Below are positions 36,792 to 47,282 of a stretch of DNA of 64,000 nt, piece after piece. The stretch lies in contig NZ_VTSR01000011.1 in NCBI RefSeq assembly GCF_008329715.1, positions 124,001-188,000 of the forward strand, read 5' to 3'. The notes under the pieces were generated by a model. It ran no database searches. It was not told the origin of the DNA and saw nothing but the letters and a program-made list of their open reading frames with translations. The translations under genes and the position numbers were made by a program. Source of the stretch: Gimesia chilikensis (GTDB lineage: Bacteria > Planctomycetota > Planctomycetia > Planctomycetales > Planctomycetaceae). The stretch's first letter is position 1; every line of letters begins with the position of its first letter.

Positions 36792-38150
36792 TCAGGAATC
36801 GGATTTGATCACCACCCGTTGGTTATTCGCCAGTTTATGAATTCCATCTACGACCATCCGGTCTCCTGATTTCAATGTCCCCCGGACGAGGACCCGGTCG
36901 CCTTCCGTATGCAGAACTTCGATCTGCCGTTTCTCCAGAATCAATTCCCCTTCCACTTTCCCCGGTACGACAGCATACGCCGACCAGAGGCCACGTTCCC
37001 CTCGTGCCAGGGCACTGAGTGGCAGCCAGAAGCCCCGCATTTCCACAGGCTCTTCCATCGCGAGACGAATCACCTGACCGGGAATCAACTGCTCGGCAGC
37101 CTGTTTATCGAGTGCCAGCACGACTTCACGAGTGCGGGTCACCGGATCGAGTTCAGGCAGCACCGCTTTCAGAGTTGACTGGTATGTTTTGCCATTGAGT
37201 TGTACCTGCTGACGGGCGCCACGCTTCAGACCGGGTGTCATTTCGACCGGCACCCCGATGTGGGCTTCAAGCTGTTGATCTTCTACCAGTCGCAGTAGCG
37301 GTGTCTCGGGGGAAATCACAGTTCCTTCATCTGCATAGCGTTTCGAGATGCGTCCGGAGAATGGTGCTTTGAGTACCGTGTCTTCCAGATCGATCTGGTT
37401 GTCGGCCAGCTGAGCATCCAGATTAGCGACGACCGCTTTCTGAGCATCCAGCTGCTCCTTGCGCGTCCCTTCCTTTAATTCCGAGAGCTGACTCTTCGCC
37501 GCATCGAGCTGCGCCTGCTGCTGCTGGACATCGTACTGCGAAGCTTCATACACAGCCTTGGAGATCGCATTGCGTTCCAGCAGTTGTTCGTTGCGGGCAT
37601 GATCTGCCTGCAGATTTTTCAGCTTGGCTATCAGCTGTCTGACGGTGGCCTCCGCGGCGGCAATGGTCTGGGGACGGGGACCGGCGAGGAGTTCATCCAG
37701 CTTGGCCTGGGCGGCATCCCGCTCTGCCTGGAGCTTCTGACGGACAATCTTCAGGTGACGGGTATCGAGCCGGGCCAGGATCATATCGGCTTTGACTGGA
37801 TCTCCTTCGTCCACATTGATCTCAATCAGCTTGCCGCTGCGTTCCAGTGAGAGTTCGCTGGTACGTGCAGCTTCAACTTTTCCGGTATAGGTACGTTTCC
37901 GCGCAAATGAACCGACGGGTTTCAGCTCTACAACTTCAACGGGAATCCCCTGCTCCTGGGACTGCTGTTTCGCGGTGACTTCTGTGGAGAAGGCCTGCTT
38001 GTGAAACAACCAGTAACCGCCGGTCAGACAGACCATCAGCGCGAGTATCAACGGGAGTCTCAGTCGCCTGAACAGGTGTGAGACGAATTGACGATTCGTC
38101 AACTTTGGAACAAAAAAAAGCGTTTCAGACAGAGATCTGCTGGAGTTCAT
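36792..38150 (-). CDS. RND efflux periplasmic adaptor (HlyD/MexA family)
   Basis: 452-residue adaptor. One N-terminal helix (about 30-48, LPLILALMVCLTGGYW) anchors it. It has a split lipoyl domain (TSELSLERSGKLIEINVDEGDPV, then LKAPFSGRISKRYADEGTVI) around an alpha hairpin (about 115-210, rich in Ala, Gln, Lys), then a beta-barrel (LEAHIGVPVEMTPGLKRGARQQVQL) and a membrane-proximal domain to ATLKSGDRMVVDGIHKLA. ATG 38150 overlaps the tetR stop by 26 bases and has an excellent Shine-Dalgarno (AGGAGGTG), so it is translationally coupled to tetR. A 15-bp palindrome identical in pattern to the tetR operator lies inside codons 16-21 (38088-38102). Confidence 0.92.
   Translation of the reverse strand: MNSSRSLSETLFFVPKLTNRQFVSHLFRRLRLPLILALMVCLTGGYWLFHKQAFSTEVTAKQQSQEQGIPVEVVELKPVGSFARKRTYTGKVEAARTSELSLERSGKLIEINVDEGDPVKADMILARLDTRHLKIVRQKLQAERDAAQAKLDELLAGPRPQTIAAAEATVRQLIAKLKNLQADHARNEQLLERNAISKAVYEASQYDVQQQQAQLDAAKSQLSELKEGTRKEQLDAQKAVVANLDAQLADNQIDLEDTVLKAPFSGRISKRYADEGTVISPETPLLRLVEDQQLEAHIGVPVEMTPGLKRGARQQVQLNGKTYQSTLKAVLPELDPVTRTREVVLALDKQAAEQLIPGQVIRLAMEEPVEMRGFWLPLSALARGERGLWSAYAVVPGKVEGELILEKRQIEVLHTEGDRVLVRGTLKSGDRMVVDGIHKLANNQRVVIKSDS
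38088..38102. promoter_or_regulatory. Second copy of the TetR-type palindrome, inside the adaptor gene
   Basis: TTGACG-ATT-CGTCAA, perfect 6-bp arms with a 3-base centre, about 50 bases after the adaptor start codon. It has the same arms and spacing as the site at 38866-38880. It would allow the repressor to block elongation or support looping. Confidence 0.55.
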
Positions 38151-38853
38151 TTCCAAACACCTCCTCGCTGACACGATCAAAGACCGCATCGTAGTCGACG
38201 ATAGAACTGAGCGGCTGCCAATCGATTCCATCCAGAAAACGATTGAAATTACGACGCAGCATTTCGAAGGGTGCAGAAATTCCGATTTCATCCAGCGAAT
38301 TACTGGTGGCGATGATCGAATAGCCCCCGAAGGAGAGCGACCAGAGACCGAAGACGATTTCTTCGGGAGTTGCGTGATCGCCCAGGACAAGTTCATCCCG
38401 GGCAATGGCATCGCGAACAATGCCTCCTACAACCCCCATGCAGCGATGTTCACAATTGGCCATAATCTTCCGACGTTCCTCTGAGGTCTTTTCCCAGATG
38501 GAATCGAGGCGAATCGTCTGTTCAACCCGGAAGTGATCGGGGTAGAGTTTTACAAACAGTTCAGCAGCGGTTCCGATGGCGGTAATACGCTCGCGCGATG
38601 TCCCCTGGTACAGGGACGCCTTTTCGAACATCGCCAGTCGCTTTTCCAGCGTCTGGATCGCGAGGGTGATAATGATCTCTTCCTTACAGGAGAAGTGATT
38701 GTAGATCGTCCCCTTGGAGTACTCGAGCATGCTGGTCAGGCGGTCCATATTCAGACCGTTATAGCCCCCCTCAATGAACATGGGACGGGCGCATTCGAGG
38801 ATTTTGGCCTCGCGTTCCTGAATTTCACGTTGTTTGCGTTCTCGTGTACTCAT
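38125..38853 (-). CDS. TetR/AcrR family transcriptional regulator of the RND operon
   Basis: 242-residue repressor. The N-terminal helix-turn-helix is clear: ILECARPMFIEGGYNGLNMDRLTSMLEYSKGTIYNHFSCKEEI is the standard TetR DNA-binding pattern, with the recognition helix in YSKGTIYNHF. The C-terminal domain is variable, as expected for ligand binding. It is first in an operon with an adaptor and an RND pump, so it most likely represses its own operon until a pump substrate binds. A 15-bp palindrome sits between the probable -35 and -10. Start ATG 38853 lacks a Shine-Dalgarno and lies only a few bases after the predicted transcription start; TTG 38880 is the alternative and would lie inside the operator. 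Confidence 0.9.
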   Translation of the reverse strand: MSTRERKQREIQEREAKILECARPMFIEGGYNGLNMDRLTSMLEYSKGTIYNHFSCKEEIIITLAIQTLEKRLAMFEKASLYQGTSRERITAIGTAAELFVKLYPDHFRVEQTIRLDSIWEKTSEERRKIMANCEHRCMGVVGGIVRDAIARDELVLGDHATPEEIVFGLWSLSFGGYSIIATSNSLDEIGISAPFEMLRRNFNRFLDGIDWQPLSSIVDYDAVFDRVSEEVFGNELQQISV

Positions 38854-38862
38854 AGCGTCATT

Positions 38863-38890
38863 ATTTTGACGGATCGTCAATATTTGTCAA
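38863..38890 (-). promoter_or_regulatory. tetR promoter with operator between -35 and -10
   Basis: On the minus strand: -35 TTGACA (38890-38885), 16 bases, -10-like CAAAAT (38868-38863). The palindrome TTGACG-GAT-CGTCAA (38866-38880, plus strand) fills the spacer, so a bound TetR would exclude polymerase. Transcription would start near 38856, making the mRNA leaderless or almost so. Confidence 0.55.
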
Positions 38891-39144
38891 GATGTCGCAG
38901 AAAATTATTCATTTTTCCGCCGAATCTGGGCAGAAACAGGGCTGGGCTGTAGCAGTTTGCGCAAACACCCACAACACTTATACCATTACTGAATAATGAC
39001 TTACAGAACAAGCACCCAAGAAGGCACCCGAAAGACAGATGGAGAAGAATTGAGGGACTTCAGAATAGGAAGACAGCAACAAGGTCTGTTCACTGCGTCA
39101 AATCGAGAGCGAAACAGGGCTTGAGGAGAGGCTGGCAACGAGGG

Positions 39145-40581
39145 TCAGACGCCCCCCTGCTCTTCTTTCTGCTTTTGGTACTCTTTGAGCTTCCGGTAGA
39201 GGGTTCGCTCACCGATGCCCAGCATCTTGGCTGCTTCTTCCCGCTTGCCGTCCGCGAGATCGAGAGCCCGCTCAATGTAGTAGCGTTCTACCTCAGAGAA
39301 AGGACGACCAATGAGAAAATCAGCCCCGGAACGATCCGAGGTATAGCTGCTGTCTCCATCCGGTCCCGCGACAGGTACGATCTCTTCAGGCAGGTCGTCC
39401 AGATCCAGAATGCCATCGGTGTCCAGCACCAGCATTCGCTCGGCGGCATTGCGGAGCTGACGGATATTGCCAGGCCAGTCGTATGACATCAGTGCGCGAC
39501 GGGCAGCCCGCGAAACCCCTTCGTAAGGCTTGTCGTATTGGGCGGAAAGCTCTTTCAGGAAATGATCAGTCAGCAGCGGTATGTCCCCCCGCCGTTCCCG
39601 CAGTGGGGGCAGTTCGATTTTTACCACTGACAGCCGGTAGTACAGATCCTGTCGGAAGGTTCCCGTCTTCACCATTTCGAGCAGATCCGCATTCGTTGCA
39701 GCCACCAGGCGAACGTTGAGACTGATCTCTTCATTGGTTCCCAGGCGGGCGATCTTACGGTCTTCGAGAACGCGGAGCAGTTTGATCTGGGTCTGCATCG
39801 GCATTTCGCCGACTTCATCCAGAAAGAGGGTTCCCCCGTTGGCATGCTCGAACTTACCAATCCGCTTTCCGACGGCACCGGTAAAGGCTCCCTGCTCGTG
39901 TCCGAAGAGTTCACTCTCCAGAATACTGTCCGGCAGTGCCGAGATGTTAAGGGGGACGAAAGGCTTGCTCTTTCGCTCACTGTTCTGGTGAATGGCCCGG
40001 GCAACGAGTTCTTTCCCGGTGCCGCTCTCGCCTTCAATCAGCACGGTGCTGTTCGTGGAAGCGACATTCTTCAGCTTTTCGACAATCTTATGCATCTGGG
40101 GCGTGTTGCCGATCACGCCTTCGAAGCCGAATTTTTCATCCAGGCGGCGATGGAGTTCTGCATTGCGTCGCATGAGACGGACGCGTGTGGACGCCTTTTC
40201 GACCGCGTTGCGGAGTTCGCTGATATCCAGTGGCTTGGTGAGATAGGTATAGGCCCCGAGCTGCATCGCAGTCACGGCAGAGTTGATCGAACCGTGCCCG
40301 GTCAACACGATGACTTCGGCGTCGGGAAGTTCTTCCTTGGCAGTGCGAAGGATCGAGAGACCATCGACACCATCCATGCGCAGATCGGTGATCACGATGT
40401 CTGCAGTCTCGCGTTCAATCAGCTTGGCGCCCTGCTCCCCTGAGGTAGCGATTTTACACTCGCAGCCGACCCGCTCCAGGCTTTCTGCCACCGCCTGGGC
40501 ATGTGCTTCATCGTCATCAATGATCAGGACACGAATCACGATTGATTCAAGATCAGTTTCCGGGGCGTCTTTCGCGCTCAT
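39145..40581 (-). CDS. Sigma-54-dependent response regulator (NtrC family)
   Basis: 478 residues with three domains. The receiver (about 17-130) has the acidic triad in IIDDDEA, phosphoacceptor Asp66 ([10 protein letters not shown]) and the LTKPLD Lys. The AAA+ domain (about 158-395) has Walker A GESGTGKE, the sigma-54-contact loop GAFTGA, Walker [11 protein letters not shown] and the arginine-finger region [12 protein letters not shown]. The Fis-type helix-turn-helix is at the C-terminus ([19 protein letters not shown]). It activates sigma-54 promoters. Its partner kinase lies upstream, ending 162 bases before its start. The target genes are not evident; no -24/-12 site was found in this window by eye. 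Confidence 0.95.
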   Translation of the reverse strand: MSAKDAPETDLESIVIRVLIIDDDEAHAQAVAESLERVGCECKIATSGEQGAKLIERETADIVITDLRMDGVDGLSILRTAKEELPDAEVIVLTGHGSINSAVTAMQLGAYTYLTKPLDISELRNAVEKASTRVRLMRRNAELHRRLDEKFGFEGVIGNTPQMHKIVEKLKNVASTNSTVLIEGESGTGKELVARAIHQNSERKSKPFVPLNISALPDSILESELFGHEQGAFTGAVGKRIGKFEHANGGTLFLDEVGEMPMQTQIKLLRVLEDRKIARLGTNEEISLNVRLVAATNADLLEMVKTGTFRQDLYYRLSVVKIELPPLRERRGDIPLLTDHFLKELSAQYDKPYEGVSRAARRALMSYDWPGNIRQLRNAAERMLVLDTDGILDLDDLPEEIVPVAGPDGDSSYTSDRSGADFLIGRPFSEVERYYIERALDLADGKREEAAKMLGIGERTLYRKLKEYQKQKEEQGGV

Positions 40582-40742
40582 CGAGCAGACTTTCTGCCTT
40601 CTATCAGTTACGAACCTATAATATTGTTATCAGGGGCTGACCGCCGTCGCCATGTTTTCCTGCAGGAAAGAGCACAGCCGGACGGACAGAATACATCTTA
40701 TTCAAGTCGAAAATGTAATGAAATTGTGCAGGGAACCATTCT

Positions 40743-41477
40743 TCAGCAAACGGGGAAGGAAATGGTAAACCGCGTCCCGCGACCGGGTTCACTGTCACAT
40801 TCAATCGTGCCGTGATGGGCGTCGACGATCTTTTTGACCGTGGGCAGTCCCAGGCCACTGCCTCCCGCTTTCGTGGAAAAGAAGGCGTCGAACATCCGCG
40901 ACTTAACCTTTTCATCGATGCCTTTACCGTTATCGATGATATCGAGGTAGACGGTGCCATCCCGATGTGAAGTCTGTAATTCGATCAGACCGCCATCGGG
41001 CATTGCCTGAACCACGTTCAGCGCCAGGTTCATCAACACCTGCCGAAACAGAGCGGGATCGATCTGGACCGCAGGCAGGTCCGCGTCGAAGTGCGGGCTG
41101 ATTTCGATGCCGGCTTCATTGGCCTGAGGGCGGAAGAAGTCGATGAAGTCGCTGACCAGGGAATTCAGGTTGGCAGTAGTCAGTGCCAGTTTGCCTACCC
41201 GGGCAAACTGCAGGAAGGCATCCAGGATCTCCTGCAGATGCTTGCATTCCCGCTGCACGCTTTCGACTTTTTTCAGCATGCGATGTCGGGAAGGGACATC
41301 CAGTGTCTCCAGATCTTCAGTGAGCAGTTCGAGGTTCATGCTCATCGTGGAGAGCGGGTTTTTGATTTCATGCGCCAGGCCGCCGGCCAGAGTTGCGATT
41401 TCGGAATACTGGGCTTCCAGCTTTTCCCGTTCTGCAACACTCAGCGGGCTCTCGTTGACTGCGGATGGTCTCTGCAT
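40743..41477 (-). CDS. Soluble histidine kinase, probable partner of the NtrC-type regulator
   Basis: 244-residue kinase with no transmembrane helix or recognisable sensor domain. The H-box LAGGLAHEIKNPLSTMS places the phosphorylated His at 36, followed by the dimerisation helix, N-box LALNVVQAMPDGG, G1 DNGKGID, F-box FDAFFSTKAGGSG and G2 GLGLPTVKKIV. The layout is of the NtrB type. The first 20 residues are too short for a PAS domain, so the signal must come from a partner protein or the regulator itself. ATG 41477 has GGGAAG upstream. It is transcribed towards the response regulator. Confidence 0.93.
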   Translation of the reverse strand: MQRPSAVNESPLSVAEREKLEAQYSEIATLAGGLAHEIKNPLSTMSMNLELLTEDLETLDVPSRHRMLKKVESVQRECKHLQEILDAFLQFARVGKLALTTANLNSLVSDFIDFFRPQANEAGIEISPHFDADLPAVQIDPALFRQVLMNLALNVVQAMPDGGLIELQTSHRDGTVYLDIIDNGKGIDEKVKSRMFDAFFSTKAGGSGLGLPTVKKIVDAHHGTIECDSEPGRGTRFTISFPVC

Positions 41478-41556
41478 GGTTACTTCCCAACCGGACGGAC
41501 AAAATAGTGGAGCACGATGGTCTGCTGCGCCACTCTTGTATCAGAAACTGCTGTTT

Positions 41557-41607
41557 CAAAAATAAAACGATGAAGTCATCTCAAATCGAGCTCCTTCATC
41601 GTTTTAT
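41557..41607 (-). terminator. Terminator between pnp and the histidine kinase gene
   Basis: A 14-bp perfect inverted repeat: ATAAAACGATGAAG (41562-41575) and CTTCATCGTTTTAT (41594-41607) with an 18-base loop. On the minus strand the hairpin is followed by a T-rich run, so it ends the pnp transcript 135 bases after its stop. Confidence 0.75.
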
Positions 41608-41741
41608 ATTTATCTCAGATCAAAAAGAGTGACTGAGCCATTGTCTGTCAGACCTGCAATGACGGGGTTTTCAGCAGTTGAACACACTCGCTGGTGTGTG
41701 GTTTGCTTTGAACCCCGGTCAATTCAGGTGATCGATGGCCC

Positions 41742-43877
<2,136 letters not shown>

Positions 43878-43932
43878 AATAATTTCCTAATTCTTTTCCG
43901 ACAAACCGACAAAGATCAGCGAACAACCGAAA

Positions 43933-44202
43933 TTACTTTCGGATATTCAGCCGATCGAGAATTTCCCTATAGCTTTCTGCATTCTTTTTGTGCAAATAAT
44001 CCAGCAGACCACGGCGGCGGCTGACCATCTGCAGCAGGCCACGACGACTCGCGTGATCTTTAACGTTGGACCGGAGGTGCTCGGTTAAATTTACAATCCG
44101 TTCGGTAAGCACAGCAATCTGCACTTCTGCAGATCCGGTATCCCCTTGTTTCGACTGATACTCTTGAATCAATTCTGCTCTTCGTTCCTGAGTGACTGAC
44201 AT
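43933..44202 (-). CDS. rpsO: 30S ribosomal protein S15
   Basis: 89 residues, exactly the normal length. It binds 16S rRNA in the platform of the 30S subunit. Hallmarks are [47 protein letters not shown] and [13 protein letters not shown]. The start ATG 44202 gives the standard N-terminus SVTQERR; the longer frame to 44265 adds residues absent from the family. It is followed by pnp. Confidence 0.98.
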   Translation of the reverse strand: MSVTQERRAELIQEYQSKQGDTGSAEVQIAVLTERIVNLTEHLRSNVKDHASRRGLLQMVSRRRGLLDYLHKKNAESYREILDRLNIRK

Positions 44203-44511
44203 TCTTTCACTTAAACCTTTACAACAAACAACTTGACAAACAGAGAAGATCGGGGACTTCCCCATGCAAAGACAGCCACTACGATCCTTGTCTGGACTTT
44301 CTGAGACGGGTAATGGCGAGAGAAAACAAAGCTATTACGCTAGCTTTCAGGGTATTTAAGCACTTAATGTAGCAATTTGAATAGATTATTCAATGGATAC
44401 GCTAGACGGTTTATAAAAACGTTTCTGAATCAATTTAAACCGTCAGCATACCCTGACAACCGGCAAAGCATATACACTAGACCACCCCCGCAAGCCAGAA
44501 ACCGCATCAGC
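44203..44511. other. Intergenic region between rpsO and the NfeD-like gene
   Basis: 309 bases. It holds a terminator-like hairpin (44320-44347) and a perfect 9-bp inverted repeat, GACGGTTTA (44405-44413) with TAAACCGTC (44436-44444), of unknown role, possibly an operator. The rpsO promoter must lie here, but I could not choose a clear -35/-10 pair. Confidence 0.6.
44320..44347 (-). terminator. Candidate terminator of the NfeD-like gene
   Basis: On the minus strand AAAGCTA, loop GCGTAA, TAGCTTT (44347-44328) forms a 7-pair stem, followed by GTTTTCTC. Confidence 0.45.
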
Positions 44512-46833
44512 CTAAGCATTTTCCTCATCGGGACTTACTTCACGCACCACAATTTCATTCCCTTGAATCTGGGCAATTTCTACCGGTACCCCGACCTGGA
44601 TATAGGGGCCTTCGCTGATCACATCGATCCAGACTCCCTCAATTTCAACCCGTCCTGCGGGTCGTAAAACAGACGTGGTGACCCCCTGCATGCCCACTTT
44701 TAGCTCCAGGCCGTGACGGTGGACACTGTCAAAGTTGCCGAGCAGTTCGGGGTCCAGCCGGATCTCGTGACCACCTGGACGCTGATTGTCGCCCGGGGGT
44801 GCGAGAATAATCGAACTCATCAGCCGCGACTCGGGCAGAAACCGATTCAGAATCAACGCCAGCACAATGACCGTTACCAACGACGCACTCATGGTGCCGA
44901 CCGTGTTGGTCATGTTGGTGAAATCAGAACCGGGGCGCAGTGTATTGAAATCCCCGAAGGTCTGGCTGGCAAGAATAATCGAAGAGACGATCAGCAGCCC
45001 CCCGGAAACGCCGAAGATGCCGAAGCCGGGAATGACGAAGATCTCCATCAGAATGCAGATCATGCCGATCACGAACAGGACGATCTCAAGGTAACCTGCA
45101 GTCCCTCCCAGAAATTTGCTCCAGAAAAACAAGCCGAAACAGACGGCTGACATAATTCCGAACATCCCGGTCAGCGTGTAAAGTTCGAGGTAGATGAACA
45201 GGGCTCCCATGAAAAAGAGCAGAAAGGTCACCGCTCCTGTATTAAGGTAAAAAACAAGGGTATCGACCCAGGTACGCCCGACCGCTTTCAAGTTGACAGC
45301 AGCGGCAATCCCCAATCGCTGCTTGAGTTCATCAATGTCACGCACGGGAGGTTCCGCGAGTTTAAGTTCGTGAGCCCGGACGCCGTTGACGGTCAGCAGG
45401 TTGCCTTTCTTCGACTCGGGAATCATCGGGCCTTTGATCCATTCCCCATTCGATTCATGAATTTCAGTATCGGACATGAACCAGAGCTGACCGGTTTTGC
45501 TGTTGGTGACTTCAAAGACTTCCAGATCCTTATCCATCATCGCTTCACAGACCGCTGGTGGCCGGCCTTTCTTTTCTGCGAGATCGCGAATCGTCACCCG
45601 AATCGGGCTCAGAATTTTTTCCGGTACGAATTCGAACTGCCCATTTTTGTTCTCATGCATCACCCCCGCATCGCCAATCTGCCCGTTGGGTTTGAGAAAA
45701 ATCTCGTCACACCCCAGGGCAATAATCGCCGCACTGCTCATGGCACGTTCGGGAATATACGCAACGGTGCGAACCTTACTGGATTCGAGATCGGCAATCC
45801 GGTTTGCCAGATTCATTCCGGAAAGCAGGTATCCACCGCCGGAATCGATTTCAAACACCAGCATATTGGCCCCGGAATTGACGGCCCGATTGATCTGCCG
45901 TTCGATGAACGTTTCCAGAATGGGTGAAATCATCCCGTCAACCTTGATCAACATTACTTGAGGCGCTTCTCCCACCGTCGGATCGTCGCGCAGCTTTTCC
46001 CGTGGAATGCCGTAGAATTCGGAAAGATCTCCCCGGGAATGAGCCAGTTGCTGGACCAGCACATCGACGGCCCGGGCTTTGCTGCCCGAAAAAACGCCCA
46101 GTGAACCGACTTCTTTGATGGTTTCCACATCGGTGATCACGGCCTGATTGTCCCGCAGTCGCTTCAGTTCCTCGGGAGTGACCACCCGCGATTCGACCTG
46201 CTTATTCTTGCCCTCGCCCTGCTGGATTTTCACTTTCAGGACGGCCTGTTGCGGATCCATCATGCCCAGAGCCAGCGCCCGGCTCAGCTTGGGATTATGC
46301 CGTTTTTCCACAATCGAGAGCACAAACTGCTGTTCGTCCCGATCCAGTGCTTTACCGTATCCGATGTCACCGAGTTCCGCATCGGGGTGCATCACGATTT
46401 CATCACAGGCCAGCGCCAGTACCACGTTGTTACCAATGACCGTCTCCGGGATCCAGGCAATTGTTTTCAAGCTGGATAATTTAGACGAGGCCAGAAATTT
46501 CGCCAGCCCCTGCACCTGGTGAAAGGGACTCGAACCGGGTGTAATTTTAAGCACCAGATAGCCGGTCTCTCCGGCTTGAGCAGCTTCGTTCTGCAGTGCC
46601 AGGGCGGCATTGGTCACACGTCCGTAGGTGACCTCACCCACGGGACTTTCGATTGACATGAACTGCGCGGGAATCGATGGGGGCCCGTCGGGCTCGGCTT
46701 TCTTCGCAGGTGGATCCGCTGGTTTTTCGGATTTGGGAGCCTGTTTGGCAGGATCAGCCTGGAGTGCAGAATTTCCGTTGAGCGCTAAAAGTCCCAGAAT
46801 CAAGGCCAGGAACATCTGGTTGACGTGTTTCAT
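44512..46833 (-). CDS. NfeD-like membrane serine protease with tandem ClpP-fold domains
   Basis: 773 residues; typical NfeD proteases have about 450. A signal peptide (1-26) and a Pro/Lys linker precede two ClpP/SppA-fold domains. The second (about 300-480) keeps the nucleophile region ERAMSSAAIIALGCDEI, with Ser367 as the likely catalytic serine. The first (about 60-250) has VIGNNVVLALACDEI at the equivalent place, with Asn for Ser, so it is probably a catalytically dead copy. Next comes a block of about five hydrophobic helices (about 530-700) and the C-terminal NfeD OB domain ending with IQGNEIVVREV. NfeD/stomatin systems degrade membrane proteins. No stomatin gene is next to it. It is monocistronic and divergent from lhr. 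Confidence 0.88.
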   Translation of the reverse strand: MKHVNQMFLALILGLLALNGNSALQADPAKQAPKSEKPADPPAKKAEPDGPPSIPAQFMSIESPVGEVTYGRVTNAALALQNEAAQAGETGYLVLKITPGSSPFHQVQGLAKFLASSKLSSLKTIAWIPETVIGNNVVLALACDEIVMHPDAELGDIGYGKALDRDEQQFVLSIVEKRHNPKLSRALALGMMDPQQAVLKVKIQQGEGKNKQVESRVVTPEELKRLRDNQAVITDVETIKEVGSLGVFSGSKARAVDVLVQQLAHSRGDLSEFYGIPREKLRDDPTVGEAPQVMLIKVDGMISPILETFIERQINRAVNSGANMLVFEIDSGGGYLLSGMNLANRIADLESSKVRTVAYIPERAMSSAAIIALGCDEIFLKPNGQIGDAGVMHENKNGQFEFVPEKILSPIRVTIRDLAEKKGRPPAVCEAMMDKDLEVFEVTNSKTGQLWFMSDTEIHESNGEWIKGPMIPESKKGNLLTVNGVRAHELKLAEPPVRDIDELKQRLGIAAAVNLKAVGRTWVDTLVFYLNTGAVTFLLFFMGALFIYLELYTLTGMFGIMSAVCFGLFFWSKFLGGTAGYLEIVLFVIGMICILMEIFVIPGFGIFGVSGGLLIVSSIILASQTFGDFNTLRPGSDFTNMTNTVGTMSASLVTVIVLALILNRFLPESRLMSSIILAPPGDNQRPGGHEIRLDPELLGNFDSVHRHGLELKVGMQGVTTSVLRPAGRVEIEGVWIDVISEGPYIQVGVPVEIAQIQGNEIVVREVSPDEENA

Positions 46834-47282
46834 GATGTGACTTTCAATCAGGTCTGAACTGCAAAGGCTGAAAACAAAATCGCGTTCTCAGCTGTCGGCC
46901 TCAAGATGGGACAGCGCCCCGACTCTACTACTATAATGAGTTTCGGAAGAGGGGGTGTACTCATTTAACGGTATTTTATCCCACAGGGATCATTTCCTGC
47001 ACAAAAATTATAGATGATTTTCCCATTCGAAATAAGGCCCTGATTTTCATTCCAGCCCGAACCGAATGAATCTTCACAAATCGTGGTGTTTCTCTATAGA
47101 CAGATGGAAGACACTTCATGTTCATCTTAAAAGTCTCAATTGCGTTCACTGGTGAGAGACGCGCGTGCCTCTACAATCCTGACCTGTGAAACCGTAAGAA
47201 TTTCGGAGAAAACAGGTTAAACTTTCAGCGGTCACTCCTTACAATACAGGGACGAATCGTATCAGTACCCTAAAGGGCAACC
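46834..47282. other. Divergent intergenic region upstream of nfeD-like gene and lhr
   Basis: 449 bases with promoters expected in both directions. A candidate for lhr is listed separately. No RNA gene or long repeat was seen; a 6-bp dyad ACCTGT/ACAGGT spans 47182-47217. Confidence 0.6.
47217..47245 (+). promoter_or_regulatory. Candidate promoter for the Lhr-type helicase gene
   Basis: TTAAAC (47217-47222), 17 bases, TACAAT (47240-47245), with ATG 47283 about 31 bases after the predicted start of transcription. Confidence 0.4.

Noticed and set aside
38151-38420. N-terminal extension of the adaptor gene to 38420
   Set aside because: Would overlap tetR by nearly 300 bases; ATG 38150 has a perfect Shine-Dalgarno and gives a normal membrane anchor.
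38881-39144. Possible small RNA or tRNA in the gap before the response regulator
   Set aside because: No cloverleaf or conserved tRNA bases found; only the tetR promoter region can be supported.
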